Shown here: one piece after another, positions 44,888-56,178 of the stretch | Layout: every line of letters starts with the position of its first letter | Numbering within the stretch: position 1 is the stretch's first letter | NCBI GenBank assembly: GCA_016648135.1 | Contig: JADDOH010002588.1 | Span: forward strand, 1 to 64,000 | Origin: Agrypnia vestita | Taxonomy: Eukaryota > Arthropoda > Insecta > Trichoptera > Phryganeidae | DNA length: 64,000 nucleotides | Direction: 5' to 3' | Notes under the pieces: generated by a model | Told to the model about the DNA's origin: nothing | The model's database searches: none | What the model saw: only the letters and a program-made list of their open reading frames with translations | Made by a program: the position numbers and the translations under genes

Positions 44888-45858
44888 TTATACCGCATTC
44901 ATTTTACTTTTATTCCTCTTTTGCCAATTCCAGGATTCACTTCCATACATTGGCACTAGAACGCCATTATGTACCGCTAGTCTTGCTTCCTTTGACAGAT
45001 TTTTATTGGCCATAATTGAATTTAGAGCACCATTTACTTTGTTTCCCGCAGTCACTCTCCTTTCGATATCATTCTCAGCCTTGCCGCCTCTACTAAACTT
45101 ACTTCCCAAATACACAAACCCGTTCACTTGTTCTAAGCATTCATTGTTTACAATTACATCACACTTAGTCACTCTTTCGTCACTCTCGAATACCATCACT
45201 TTCGATTTGCTGACATTCATCAGAAGTTCACTCTGCATGCATACATCGGACATCCTGAAAACCAGGCACTGCAGATCAGCTTCACTGTTAGCCACTAATA
45301 CTGCGTCGTCTGCATGTAGTAGGCAGGATATGATGAGTCCGTCCATTTTCACTCCAACTTATAGTTCCTTCAGTTCTTTCATACAATTATCCATATACAG
45401 GTTGAAAAGCCATGGTGACATTACGCATCCTTGACACCTTTTGTAATATCAAACCATGATGTGAATGCCCCATTAATTCTCACGCAAGCACTACTTCCTT
45501 CGTACAGGGATGCAATTGCATGTATGAGTTTACTCTTCACCCCATAAACAGACAAAACCTTCCATAACTTTCGTCTTATTACTCTGTCGTACGCTTTTTG
45601 GAGATCCACAAAGGCATAAAGAAGTTTTTGGTTCTTTGCCAAAAACTTTTCCGTCATCTGGCGCAGTGAGAAAATCTGGTCCATGCATCCTCTTCCACTC
45701 ATGAACGCTCCTTGTATATCCCACACTTTTTCTTTCGTTGTCAACCCCACTCTTTCTTTCAAAATTCTCGCATACAGTTTGCCAACAGAGTTCAATAGAC
45801 TAATGGCCCGATAGCTCGCGCAGTCCATTCGCGACCCTTTTCCTTTGTATAGAGGCAT
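44888..45858 (-). pseudogene. LINE reverse transcriptase
   Basis: Motifs in order: PLYKGKGSRMDCASYRAISL (45858 on), GAFMSGRGCMDQ, motif A AFVDLQKAYDRV, motif B CQGCVMSPWLFNLYMD (out of frame across 45370-45440), motif C LLHADDAVLV, where the usual Y or F before ADD is His, then MNVSKSKVMVF and GFVYLGSKFSRGG. A one-base frameshift at about 45427 and a stop before 45352 break the domain between motifs A and C. Confidence 0.88.
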
Positions 45859-45981
45859 GATGACAGCTCTTTTCCAATCCTCAGGAGTATAGCTGCCCTC
45901 TAAACATTGGTTGAAGAGTCTATGAAGCCATGTGAGTATTGCTGGACCACCACTCTTAATGTACTCGGCAGCAACATTGTC

Positions 45982-46716
45982 CTAACCCACAGCCTTGCCA
46001 TTCTTCGTGTGCTTCAATGCCCTTTTGATTTCTTCCACAGTTATCTCATTCACACTGTCGTCACCATTCATACATCCATTGGAGGCCTCAAAGGAATCAT
46101 CACTCTCATTCCCATTACTCTCATACATTTCTTCAAAAAATTCCTTCCATCTATCTTTTATTTTGTTTTCGTTCCTAAGCATCTTTCCATTCTTTGAAAT
46201 TATAGCTTTCACACTACCTCTTTTCGTGTCACTTCGAGACTTTTTAACTTCCTTCCAAAAGACCTTGATATTCTCTTGGAAGTTCTGAGTTAATTTAAGT
46301 TCCTCATCCTTCCGCAAACGCCCTTTCTTTCTTTCACTCCGTGCTTTACTTTTCTCTTACATACATCATACAAATCCTTTGCTAGAATATATCCATTCAC
46401 ATTTCCATTCTTCATTGCCAAGAGGTCACACCACGATTTTTTCTTCTCATTTACAAGATCTCTAATCCCACCATGCATCTCCTTTCTTCATTCCTTGGAT
46501 GGTCACACCGTACAATTTCTTGGCTGACTCATACAGGCTCTCTTTGATATGTTCCCATGCACTATCAATATCGAGCTCTTCCCTATCATTCTTATTTAAC
46601 CTTTCGGTGGTTTTCCTTTCAAATTTTTCCCTGGTATCCTTCTCTTGCAATTTTTCGATTTTTATCCTAGTCGGGGCTACCACAACAAAGTGATCCGATT
46701 TAATTTCAGCGCCCAA
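45982..46716 (-). pseudogene. LINE linker region between endonuclease and RT
   Basis: Three overlapping ORFs (46716-46462, 46478-46290, 46317-45982) carry the charged linker (for example DPKRGSVKAI-like SDTKRGSVKAIISKNGKML and KALKHTKNGKAVG just before RT). They are separated by frameshifts. Confidence 0.75.
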
Positions 46717-46836
46717 CTAGTCAACTACAACGAAATCAATCATTGACCTTTCATTTCCTCTTTCCCACGTATATTAGTGGATTCCTTTGTGTTCAAATAA
46801 AGTATTGGATACAAAAAGATTCCATTCCAAACATAC

Positions 46837-47445
46837 TTAAAGCAAACTATCGCCATTTCCTTTCGTCCTCTCATCCCCAAACATACCAAGAGCAGACTCG
46901 AAGCCATCTCTTCGAGTTCCAACCCACCAATTCGAATCTCCAGCCAAAATTAATCTTTCGCTGTCGCTTTTCATATCTATGACATCTCTTACACTCGTCC
47001 AAAACACACCTATCACCTCGTCTTTATCTGAGTTTACAGGGGTATAACCTACAATAAGAAACACCCCAGTGATCCCAATTTTGAAACGGATCCACATGAG
47101 CCTGGCACTAATGAACCCATATTCTATCATACATTCGACCATTCGCTCAGAAAGCAGCGTTGCAACACCCTGGCTTGCTCGGTCTGCCTCTGGGGCTCCC
47201 GACCACAGTACGAGCAGACCATTGTGTTCCATCTCTCCAGTTCCTTTCTTCATACTCTCACTTATACATAGTACATCTAAACATTTACTCTTCAAGCTCT
47301 CACACATTTCATTCATCTTCCTTTCCATTCCTCCTCTAATATTCCACACACCAATCCGGCATTCTATCCTCCTCTTTGCGCCATCGCGGGAACTGCGGCA
47401 TGACAGGTGGCTAGCCTTGTCGCTACCTATAGGCATAGTTTCCAC
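46837..47445 (-). pseudogene. LINE apurinic-like endonuclease domain
   Basis: Exonuclease-endonuclease-phosphatase fold motifs: IGVWNIRGG (N-terminal Asn site), DVLCISES (catalytic Glu), SQGVATLLSE, MWIRFKIG, VGYTPVN and LILAGDSNWWVG (the GDxN catalytic pair). The region after GDERTKGNGDSLL shifts frame. RTE-clade endonucleases have this arrangement with a SETKKKGTG-like stretch (here SESMKKGTGEM). Confidence 0.88.
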
Positions 47446-47820
47446 AATTAATACATAACACTCACATCAAGCACTCATCTCTCTCTTGCATTCCTTACAA
47501 TAATTGGCTTACATCTAAATACACATAATAGTAGGTTAAAATTGTTTTATTACAATAAGTAATATTTCAATAAATTAACACGACCTATAAGCACATACAA
47601 AACACAAAGTGTATAATAACAATATAAAGGCACAAAGGATACACAGGATGTAAGGAGCAAACATGTCAGGACATTTGAGGGTATAGGAAAAGAAAACTCC
47701 CTTTTGGGTTAAACAGACAGCACAAAAATAAGTACATAGAAATAGGGACTTACGCACACGCGCCGCGGCCGGCACACACGATCCAAGAGCGAAAAAAGAT
47801 TAAGCAATCAAGAATATATA

Positions 47821-48033
47821 TTAATTACCACGGTTGAAATACCGAAGGATTTCCCACCTGGAGACCCACACCCGCAGAAACGCCCTGAACAGTTCCAGGT
47901 TCCTAGCGCAGCTTAACAGATCGGAGTTTAATATATTGCTCCTATCTGCAACATCCAAATCTCCTATCATTTCCTCTCTCGCATCCCTCAACAAAACACA
48001 GCTCCAGAGAATGTGCTCCGGCGTCTGCCTCAT
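47821..48033 (-). pseudogene. LINE RNase H C-terminal fragment
   Basis: Minus ORF MRQTPEHILWSCVLLRDARE, then RAFLRVWVSRWEILRYFNR. The DTPEHxLxxC block is the segment after RNase H in R1/Jockey/I-type LINEs; catalytic RNase H residues are not in the fragment. Confidence 0.6.
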
Positions 48034-48529
48034 AATAACGGATATATCGAGAGCGGTTAGAGAATAGCATGGATTCCTTTATACAGCCGTTAAGTTCTAT
48101 TGTATTAGACTTCCTAATATCAGTCATAAAGAAAATAAAAAATATAGGACTCTTCAGTAAGAAATTGAAAAGACTTGCTGGAATGAAGATAGTGTGTAAA
48201 TCGTGATTTTTAAAGAATTTGATGTGTAATCTAAAATAATAATTTAAAATTGTTGAGTATTTTTATTGTGTATAGTTCTAGTGTATTATAGTTATTAAGT
48301 CGATATGTATAGTTTTTGATTTCCCCTTTTTGCCATTTTTTCCTTCTTGTTTATTATGTTTGCAATGTATTGAACTATAAAGATTGAATTTAAAAAGTGT
48401 ACATACGAGTTCCGCGTCTGCCAGACCGCGCGCTGCCGCGTGGAAGCGGAGCTGCTGGACAACAGGAAACAATACTCGTATTGACTGCATGCAGTGGAAA
48501 TGAGATCGCTTAGACCCAATTGTGTTTGC

Positions 48530-48800
48530 CACGCTCTTATCGCTCAGGTGTTTTGGACATGTCGAACGAATGAACTAGGAGAGAACAATGAGAATATATG
48601 TCGCATATGTTGACGGCGCCGAACACTTGACAAGACTAGATTAATGGAAGATGGTCATGTTAAGAGCCTCATCAGTTGATGAGCTTACGTGCGAAAATGA
48701 ATGAATGTGGATGAGGCGAGAGTTGTGTGTTAGAACTGAAGAGTGTGGCGCTCTATGCGTTCCATCCTTTCGCGGGGAAACGTGGTGGTAAGGTAGTTAA
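48530..48800 (+). pseudogene. Decayed RTE-like LINE 3' fragment
   Basis: Across frameshifts, plus strand gives FGHVERMN, RIYVAYVDGAEHLTRLD and later CVPSFRGET, paralleling the C-terminal end of the RTE-like LINE but from a different lineage than the 44.5-kb copy. Confidence 0.5.
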
Positions 48801-48959
48801 TTAGTATACACGTATAAACAAAAAAGTGTATTGTTCAATTCCAGCAGTCGTATTCGTGAGACTTCGCGATTGGTAGTATTTCTATAGAATAATAATTAAG
48901 GTTATCCTGCGGATTTTCATGGAGAGTAAAATACGCACTCATAATACATAAAAGATCGT

Positions 48960-49026
48960 GGGGATAAGACACATAAAAATTTCTTTGGATATACGTAATT
49001 CTCGACAGTATTTCTCATGAAGGTGC
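48960..49026. other. Short unassigned spacer before a hairpin
   Basis: AT-rich, nothing recognised. Confidence 0.3.
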
Positions 49027-49072
49027 TTCGATGTTGCACGAAGATGTCTCCACATCTCCGTGCAACATCGAA
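49027..49072. repeat. Compact 46-bp hairpin
   Basis: TTCGATGTTGCACG (49027-49040) pairs with CGTGCAACATCGAA (49059-49072). Inside, AGATGT pairs with ACATCT around a CTCC loop, leaving one A/C mismatch: 20 pairs in 46 bases. It could be a short inverted duplication or a hairpin RNA. Confidence 0.88.
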
Positions 49073-49154
49073 TTGCATGCATTACAAACAATTTTACCAT
49101 AAATTTATGACGAAATTGTTTGAAATTCTGTTCAATTTTTTTAAAATTAAAAAA

Positions 49155-49325
49155 TAGAGATGTGAACACGGAATACGTGTCACATCAATATTCTTACTAT
49201 TTTCAAACTAAGCTAAACGCTTGTGCAATGAAAATAGGATTAACTTGCTAGCCTGCAGTGAGGTTCGAACCCGCGACCTTTGGATCACGAGGCGAGTATC
49301 CTAACCGTAAGACCAACAAGCTACT
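49155..49325 (-). mobile_element. tRNA-His-like SINE (minus copy)
   Basis: Reverse of the unit at 10590-10790: head GTAGCTTGTTGGTCTTACGG, loop CTCGTGATC, B box GGGTTCGAACC, body ending ATTCCGTGTTCACATCTCTA and an A/T-rich tail. It is the better-preserved copy of the two. Confidence 0.82.
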
Positions 49326-49329
49326 AATT

Positions 49330-50225
49330 AATTGAATATTTCTAAAAATATTCATTTTGCTACAATTTTTTATATTATCAAAACATTTTACACATTTGAT
49401 TCCATTTTCGCCTGGATTATTAAAGCGACGATTAGGTACAATAGACAATTAGAAGAGAAAATTATGATAATATTTGGCCAAATTACGTCAATAAACCTGA
49501 ACCGAAACGCGATATCCGATACTTTCAAAATTAATTAGCAAAGTTAACAAGTCATTTTTTAAATTGACTTGTGTATGCAAATATTTCTTTTTTAAACGAA
49601 ATTTTAAATAAAAGTTAAAAGGTGGTGACTGCGATGTGTCCTCTGATGTCATTAGGGGAGCGGTCGAGTTGAAAAATCTAAATTACCTTTCATGGCATTT
49701 CCATCCATCCTCCATCTCCGCTAGCGCCGTTAACGAGTTAACGTATCGTGCGATGAATTAAAAAAATAACTCTTTCAAGCAATGACAGAATTTTAAAACA
49801 AAGGAAACAAAGGATTGTAGATCTAAAATCATCATCACCACGATGCTAACAGTGGTAAAGACTCTTCTACTGGGACTAAATTACTCATTCACTTTGTTCT
49901 TGACTTAAATATTCAAGACAGGATCCATAAAATGGTTTAGCCTTCCCCTATTTTGAAATAGAAATTGACTTAATTGATTAAAATATGCACTAAAATATGT
50001 AATTTTAAAATAACATTACGATGTAAATTATAAGGACTCCTCTTTTTGCACGCATGCTTGCATGCACTTTCGACACTTAAAATGGGGATGTGCTGCGATA
50101 ACAGCGCGAACGGTTAGTTTCATCTTGCGGTAAGAAAAGTCAGTCTACCATCATAATTCATAATAAAAACAATCGTGCAATTGTGTAAACTTAAAATGAA
50201 GGGAACTTAAATATCCCAATTATAA
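49330..50225. other. Unassigned sequence
   Basis: No gene recognised. Confidence 0.4.
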
Positions 50226-50410
50226 TCATTTTGTTCGTCTGTCCATCTGTCTGTCTCCGTAATATAGTGTAACGTGTTCGTAATTTCGTTTGAATTCACG
50301 GTTAAAACAACATAATTAAACGGCCGGAGATGGGGCTTGAACCCCGGGCGAGCAAACTTGAACGCGGAAACCTACGGAAGTTGCCATCACCGTATGTGCG
50401 GGACCCCACA
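50226..50410 (-). mobile_element. tRNA-derived SINE, CAGACAGA-tailed family (minus copy)
   Basis: Minus strand: B box GGGGTTCAAGCC, GGCCGTTTAATTATG body, GTGAATTCAAACGAAATTAC and an AGACAGACAGATGG tail. Aligns in layout with 16915-17115. Confidence 0.7.
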
Positions 50411-50524
50411 AAAATAGACTACATTTAGAATTTAGCAAGCACGCGAACCATTTGTAGAAAAAAATAATTATATAGCGCGCAATATATTTTCTTTAGGTAC
50501 ATTTTCTCCGCAGTTATTGGCACC

Positions 50525-50640
50525 CCTGCGCGGTGGAATGTGGTGAATAGTGGCTAGAACATCTGACTCACCCAGAGGACTTGGGTTCGATTACCGGTTG
50601 GGAATTTATTTTTCGTTTTATTTTTGATTTTATTTTGATG
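50525..50640 (+). mobile_element. tRNA-like SINE head
   Basis: GGTGAATAGTGGCTAGAACA as A box and TTGGGTTCGATTACCGG as B box, followed by a T-rich body. Only one copy seen in the window. Confidence 0.5.
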
Positions 50641-51383
50641 TCTATTTTATTTGTATTATTAATTATTCAATCATGTTGAAATATAAAAAAAGTCTTTAAA
50701 TATTTTGATAAAAGTCGTTATTATCTACTATTTCACGGGTGTCGGCTATAAATAAGCAAATACTTATTCTTAGGAACCGGCGTGTAAAAGTACCGTCATT
50801 TTGAGAGGTTACATACGGCTAGTTAAATATAAATCTGATGTGAAAATATACTTAAATATGAAAAATTAAAATGGCATTTTAGATTAATTTATTAGATTCG
50901 TCCAAACGGGGTCATGGCACCCCCTTACATCCGCCTACGACATTCAAATTCTTCCAGCGTGATATTTTTTTCGTTTAGACTTGAATTATAAAATTTATAT
51001 TCTATTTAAACAACGCCTACCCGAATTCTTATAAATTCAACAACAGAAAAATTGCGCCGGAAAATTAGAATAGAATTGTTAACAAGAAACTGAAAATTCC
51101 TTTAAGGCAGGTTCCAAATAAAATCAATAAAAACATCGTGACACTTTCTATATTTTAAATATGAAATCACAGTAAAAACACAAATTCACAAAAAAGGCAC
51201 CCAATTCTCGCACGAAATCCTCCAACAGGGCAAAATTAATCTTTAAGAAAATAATTTTATCTAATGTAATGTAAAATAATGTAACCTGAGCGTCCTAATT
51301 AATGCAGATTTTTCTGCAGAATAAAAAAATAGTTTACTGTATTTCTAAGCAACCTTAAGAATTTTATCCCGATTCACCGAACA

Positions 51384-51795
51384 TCTTTCCCTGCTTGAAT
51401 ATGCTGATGCGTGTTATCTGGATGTCAATGTACAGCATCTCAACAGACTGGAACGCCTTCAAGACGGATGTACCTACTTTTCAACCTCAGAAAATTCAAA
51501 CACACCTCATTTTCCTGCGATCTTCTCCATTGGCCCACAATCCGATAACCCCGTGACGTAGATGTTTTATCTCTGCTTTTTAATGTTCTTTTCAGTCCTC
51601 CCCCACCTTGGTACCTGAAATTTCTATCTAATCACGGCCTTCCACTCCGTTCAGCTGATAGGACTTCACTATCCATCCCCATTCATACACAATACTGCAT
51701 TCTTCAGCTCTCCATTCCAAGTGCAGCCGCTAGGCTGTGGAATCGACTACGCACAGAGTCACAGACATCGCATCACCATAGACCATGAGTAGGTT
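51384..51795 (+). pseudogene. Jockey/CR1-type LINE RT C-terminal fragment
   Basis: The plus strand reads LSLLEYADACYLDVNVQHLN, RLERLQDGC, then in another frame SLLFNVLFSPPPPWYLKF, SADRTSLSIPIHTQY and PSAAARLWNRLRTE. These are the LEYadvcyld...LerLQ and ...pR...y......R..R...LWN.LP blocks of the RT tail. Frameshifts separate them. Confidence 0.65.
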
Positions 51796-51809
51796 CCTGT
51801 CTTCAGAAG

Positions 51810-52430
51810 CGGACTAAAGCGATTGCAACTTCCCAGAACCTAGTTCCCAGCCGTCTCCTGCTCGTGTCGTCATCACGGAGCTAGTTTTGTCACTGTAAAA
51901 TTGTAATCCGGAAAACAACTGTTCCCTTAACCTTTTCGTCACTAAGCATCCAAAACTTCTGTGTGGTCCGAAGCGGGGTAACGGAATACCCCAGATCATA
52001 TTAATGTAAACGGTAATAAGAAGTTCGTGAAGGGCGTCGCGGTCATGACGACATCTCGTCAGAATGCCAGAATTAACGAGCGCACATTACCAAACAAGCT
52101 CTGTATAGCTGCAGCGGAGTATAGCTGTCTTCCTCATTTGCATCTGTGGTACGGAGCTACTCATTACCATGCGTTAGTAAGAATGAAACAAATAATAAGC
52201 ACAATAAGTAAAAAATAAGACAGGCGTAGATATGAACACATCTAGGTGCTTGTACTGCGCAAATATCACTGAACCGAAAACATTTTTTTAAAAATATTAT
52301 ACGCTTAGAAATTTGAAAACCAAATGATAAAATGTTCGTCACTATTTCCGTGAAGATAACAAACAATATGAATAAAGTCGTTTGCATAGTTATTGAGTTA
52401 TCGAATTTTGAGCTATCTATGGGGTATCTT
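51810..52430. other. Unassigned sequence
   Basis: No recognised gene; ORFs on both strands are short. Confidence 0.35.
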
Positions 52431-52435
52431 CCTTC

Positions 52436-52505
52436 TGAATGAATGAATGAATTTTGAAATGAATGAATGAATGAATGAATGAATGAATGAATGAATGAAT
52501 GAATT
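52436..52505 (+). repeat. (GAAT)n microsatellite
   Basis: Two GAAT tetranucleotide tracts, the second of ten or more units, each followed by GAATTTTGAAAT, directly abutting the foldback repeat to the right. Confidence 0.9.
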
Positions 52506-52511
52506 TTGAAA

Positions 52512-52690
52512 TTCCTTACGACCTTTCTGGCCGACGTCTCGGATCCCATTGCAGGGTCCATCATCAGGACTGATGTGGACCCTGCAATGTGATTCAACAC
52601 ATCAGTCCCGATGATGGACCCTGCAATGGGATCCGAAACGTCGGCCAGAAAGGTTGTAAAAATATGGCATAATACCCCAGAAGACCCAAA
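52512..52690. mobile_element. Foldback repeat with hammerhead-like cores on both arms
   Basis: Arms around 52515-52567 and 52605-52665 are inverted (GGCCGACGT/ACGTCGGCC, GGATCCCATTGCAGGGTCCA and complement), separated by an inner GGACTGATGTG/CACATCAGTCC pair. The minus core (52530-52570) has CTGATGA and a GAGA in place of GAAA. The plus core (52605-52645) has GAAAC and a C in place of the U of CUGAUGA. Same family as 53545-53690 and 57427-57675. Confidence 0.75.
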
Positions 52691-53544
52691 CCAGAAGAAA
52701 AATCATTTTTTAGTAACAATACCTTATTATCAGTCTCTAGACTGAGGCTAGACTGTCTAGAGCAGCGGTACTCAAATTTTTTTTTCTTCGGGCCACATAC
52801 ATATATTTGCTAATTTACGCGGGCCGCACCATTATACTGATATGACAGAAAAACCGTATCGGTTGAAACCCGTTTCATTCAAGATTAGGGCGCCACCACT
52901 TGATTAATAAACAATTTTTTTTAACTATAACAGAATGATAATAATATTTATCGCTTATCAGCGTACAAAGCAATACTAGTTCAAACATTAATAATAGCTT
53001 ATTTCCCTATTTGAAATTTATTTTTATTATATGTGTATAGAATACAATAAATACAATACAATACAATAAAAAAAACTAAGTAAATGTAGTGTTGAGGGGC
53101 CAGCTTTGGCCACTTTAAGATATTTTTCGCCAACTGTGCATCACTATGAACTCAAAAATAGTTTATTTAGTAATATTTTTTTTTAATTTCCCAATCATTA
53201 CTTTTTTGAAAATGTAGAAAACAAGTATATAAAATGTAATATAATTTAAAATAGAAACATTAAACTTGAAATGTGTCCAAATGTGCCAGTTATGGCCACT
53301 TTTATCAATTTTTGGCCTTGTCATAGTGCCAGTTCTCGCCACTTCAATTTTTATAAAGTTTCTTAATATTTAGAATAAAAAAATAGGTAAGTAACTGTAG
53401 GAAAATTATGAATTTTATTATAATTATGATTTTGTCGTGCCTATAGCTAAAGAATGAGGTAACTTTTAATGCCCCACTATACGGACAGATCAATTTGAAA
53501 AGATAAGAAAGAATTTTCTGCTTGTATGGGTTCTGGGTATTCTG

Positions 53545-53690
53545 GGGTATTCTGCCGTGTGTATCTGACCTCTCTGGCCGACGATATGGATCTCATTGCA
53601 GGGTCTATCTTCAGCCCTGATGATGGACTCTGCAATGAGATCCGAAATGTCGGCCAGAGAGGTCAGATATACACGGCAGAATATCTCAAA
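53545..53690. mobile_element. Foldback repeat with an intact plus hammerhead-like core
   Basis: TCTGCCGTGTGTATCTGACC (53551 on) pairs with the complementary stretch ending ACACGGCAGA at 53680, so about 65 bp of each arm match. The right arm holds the best core of this family (53614-53654). Confidence 0.85.
53614..53654 (+). ncRNA. Hammerhead-like core, foldback family
   Basis: Stem I GCC (53614-53616) with GGC (53652-53654). CTGATGA 53617-53623; extra T; stem II GGACTC with GAGATCC (one bulged A) and loop TGCAAT; GAAA 53644-53647; then T-GT-C, giving a two-pair stem III (A-U and a U-G wobble) and C53651 as the predicted cleavage base. Confidence 0.6.
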
Positions 53691-54044
53691 AAACTAGACG
53701 CAGAAGATTCTGAATCTTTTAGAAAGAATTTTGTCTATTGGTCCCTTTTGTGGAAGCGGGTGATGGCATTACCATTTTAATACTATTTTCTGTAACAGAT
53801 GCCAGATTAGGTATTTGTGGCATAACAAATGTATTAGGTACTCTTCTTTCCTTTCCTGAGATAAGTTATTTCACAACCATTATCATTATCTTCCGACGCA
53901 ACAGGGTACAATATTTTAACTAGTTTTGAATTTTACTAATGCATAGTCTCCTTCTTTTGGATTTCTTTCTAATTCTTCATTTTCTGAAGATTTGATAAAT
54001 TCACAATTATTCCTCATTTGTTGAGTTTGTTTTTTAAGAATGTT

Positions 54045-54145
54045 CTTAGGTTTTCACGGCCGCTCAGAATCTTCTGGTTTGTATCTTCTAGGGTATTATG
54101 CCGTGTTTTTACGCCCTTTTTGGCCGAAGACACGAACCAGAAGAG
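54045..54145 (+). mobile_element. Partial copy of the foldback family
   Basis: GGTTTTCACGGCCGCTCAGA and AATCTTCTG...ATTATGCCGTG match the outer left arm at 57440-57495 and stop near GGCCGAAGACACGAACC; the hammerhead-like part is missing. Confidence 0.65.
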
Positions 54146-55599
54146 TTTTTTTTTTCTTTTGTTCAAACTGTTCAAACTGCCAACTTTTTTCTCCATTCTA
54201 TCTTTTCTTAATTTTTTTTCTCTTCCTCGTCTTTTTTCTTTTTCTTTAAGAAGAATTAAGTTATTTCTTTTACGCAAAGTATTTCTACTTCATCCCAGAC
54301 AACTAATATTAACTAAATATTTGACCTTGGCGGTGGTAATAATAATAATTTGTGAAGTAAAGCCAACAAAAATTGTCAGATGACTTTGCTTGAGTGGCCA
54401 ATTCATTCTGAACATCATTTGTTGAAGCTGCTGCAGTAGACATTTCATTTAAGTGCAAATGAATTTATTTTTGGAATGGGTATTCATGAACTGGTACTTT
54501 GTGCAGAACTTATTGGATCCACCGTTGTAGTTGAATTTAAATCAAAAGTTGATACATTAAAGGACAACTGAGACTCATTGAGGATACCTACTTTTTGGGA
54601 GTGTATTAGAAGAATTCAACACATTCGATGATCGTACTCTTCCAAACTGCTGAACTGAATTATCATCTTTGAAAGCTATCCATACTGTATATAGCAGTGA
54701 TGCTTCAGTACAAGTAGTCTAATCTAAACCATTTTAATAAAAAATTTAGAAATATTTTAGTAGATCTGGTTGAATCTTACTTTCCAGGTAGGTATTCCGG
54801 GAGAGTTGACTTCTTTTATGGCCATGGTTATTATAATCGAACTAGCTGTAATCCATCTAAAATAACTGTACTTTAATATGTCAGTTCGGTTCGGTTAAAA
54901 AATAATAAAAATAAAAAATTTCAAAAATATAAAGTTTTTTCGAAAAAAAAATATTCGGGGAAAAAATCTCAATTTTTATCTATTTATTATTAAAAAGTTA
55001 CGGACGTTACACGAAGTTACGCGGACGGACAGACGAATGAACAGAAAGACAAGGAAATTATTAAAATTGGGATATCATCGTAAATATGTACCTAATTAAT
55101 TCAAAAATCAAAACTCAAATAATCAAAAAAGGTGGTCAAAACTTCCGCACTATGTGAGTCAGTTGTGGCCATAACTATGGCCAAAACAAGGACAAAAGTA
55201 AGATTGCTGTGCCAGTTGTGGCCATGTGGCATTTTTCTTCTAAACTAAATTATGAAATAACCTTAAAACAATGTTCCTAGGAGTTTCCTTCAATAGGCTA
55301 AATTGATTCACAAACACACACATAAGTGATTAAAAAGTTATTTTCATATTACTCATTCGTGGGCCCTTATTTTTTTTTGCTGAGAATTTAATAATTTTTT
55401 AACGAATGTCACCAAGAAATTCAACCGATACTCAAAGAAAGAAAGTGGCGGTACAGCTGTTATTTATCAAAACAAAACACAGTTTAAAGAATTGATCGGC
55501 ATAAATAAAATAAAAAATATATTTTCATTGTCTTATTTATACACCTTTGAATGTCCAAGTGGCCAAAACCGGGGCAGTAGGACAGGAGTAGGATAGGAC

Positions 55600-56178
55600 A
55601 GGACATAGGATAAAACAGGAGTCGTAATAGGACCTGCATGCTACATCGTTCATGTAAATAGCCTTGGAAATATTATTAAAAAATGTATAATAAAGATGTT
55701 CGTAGATGACACATGCATACAAGGATATAAATGATGTGTGTATTGAAAAAAATCTGTAGGTTTTTTCAATATATTATTTTTTGCCAGAGACAGAAACTGT
55801 CTATAGAAATAAGTTCTAATCCATAGAAATCACCGGTTTTAAGATTGACAGGAGCTTGTCTTTTTGTTCGTGCGTATTTCAAGATATTCAAAACTTACAG
55901 TGCCAGACTTTTTAAATCACGTTTCTGATAATAAATGTGCCTCGGGCGGCACAAAAAAGCTCGGCGGGCCGCACGTTGAGTATGGCTGGTCTAGAGTACA
56001 CATTCTGATATAAATGAATAATAAAAACCCACATTTTCGTAAAAAAAAAGCCGAAATATGCATTTGCAGTGAATGGCTAGTTATTATTAAGTTGGTGAGA
56101 CGCTATCTGTAGACATTCTAGAATACAAGGTCACATACCCGTATGCACAGAAGTCAATAAAGTGAGATTCATCTGCCA
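55600..56178. other. Unassigned sequence
   Basis: No gene; a short AGGACAGGACATAGGAT-type run near 55585-55615. A stretch at 55930-55990 (GGCGGCACAAAAAAGCTCGG, GGGCCGCACGTTGAG) pairs loosely with 52785-52830 (CGGGCCACATAC, CGGGCCGCACC), so these two may be the ends of one old element spanning the interval. Confidence 0.4.

Larger units (their letters stand above)
44478..47460 (-). mobile_element. Nearly full-length, broken RTE-like LINE
   Basis: Reading leftwards on the minus strand: endonuclease ORF (47445-46837), linker ORFs (46716-45982), reverse transcriptase (45858-44888) and C-terminal region (44887-44579). The 3' end is CCTTCGGGGAAACGGCGTG, then TTAG repeats at about 44466-44485, a short tandem tail typical of RTE-type LINEs. 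At least five frame breaks or stops separate the ORFs, so it is inactive. The 3' part is also present as a truncated copy at 7328-7746. Long ORFs on the plus strand here are antisense shadows. Confidence 0.9.
53085..55580 (+). repeat. Dispersed TGCCAGTTnTGGCCACTT-type motif
   Basis: Similar 18-bp motifs in one orientation occur near 53098, 53282, 53327, 55153 and 55203, and a reversed-type AAGTGGCCAAAAC near 55557. The interval between the two clusters holds the foldback at 53.6 kb and no recognised gene. They may be sub-terminal repeats of an old DNA transposon about 2.5 kb long. Confidence 0.5.

Noticed and set aside
44643..47458. Long plus-strand ORFs (for example 263 codons at 44643-45434)
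   Set aside because: They are antisense to the LINE, whose minus-strand frames carry clear endonuclease and RT motifs.
48664..48705. Hammerhead-like TTGATGAG...CGAAAA in LINE-derived sequence
   Set aside because: C3 is missing, stem II would be two pairs, and there is no stem I or III.
54014..54383. Overlapping ORFs of low complexity around 54.0-54.4 kb
   Set aside because: T-rich tract produces Phe/Leu/Ser-rich frames on plus and Lys/Arg-rich frames on minus; no similarity.
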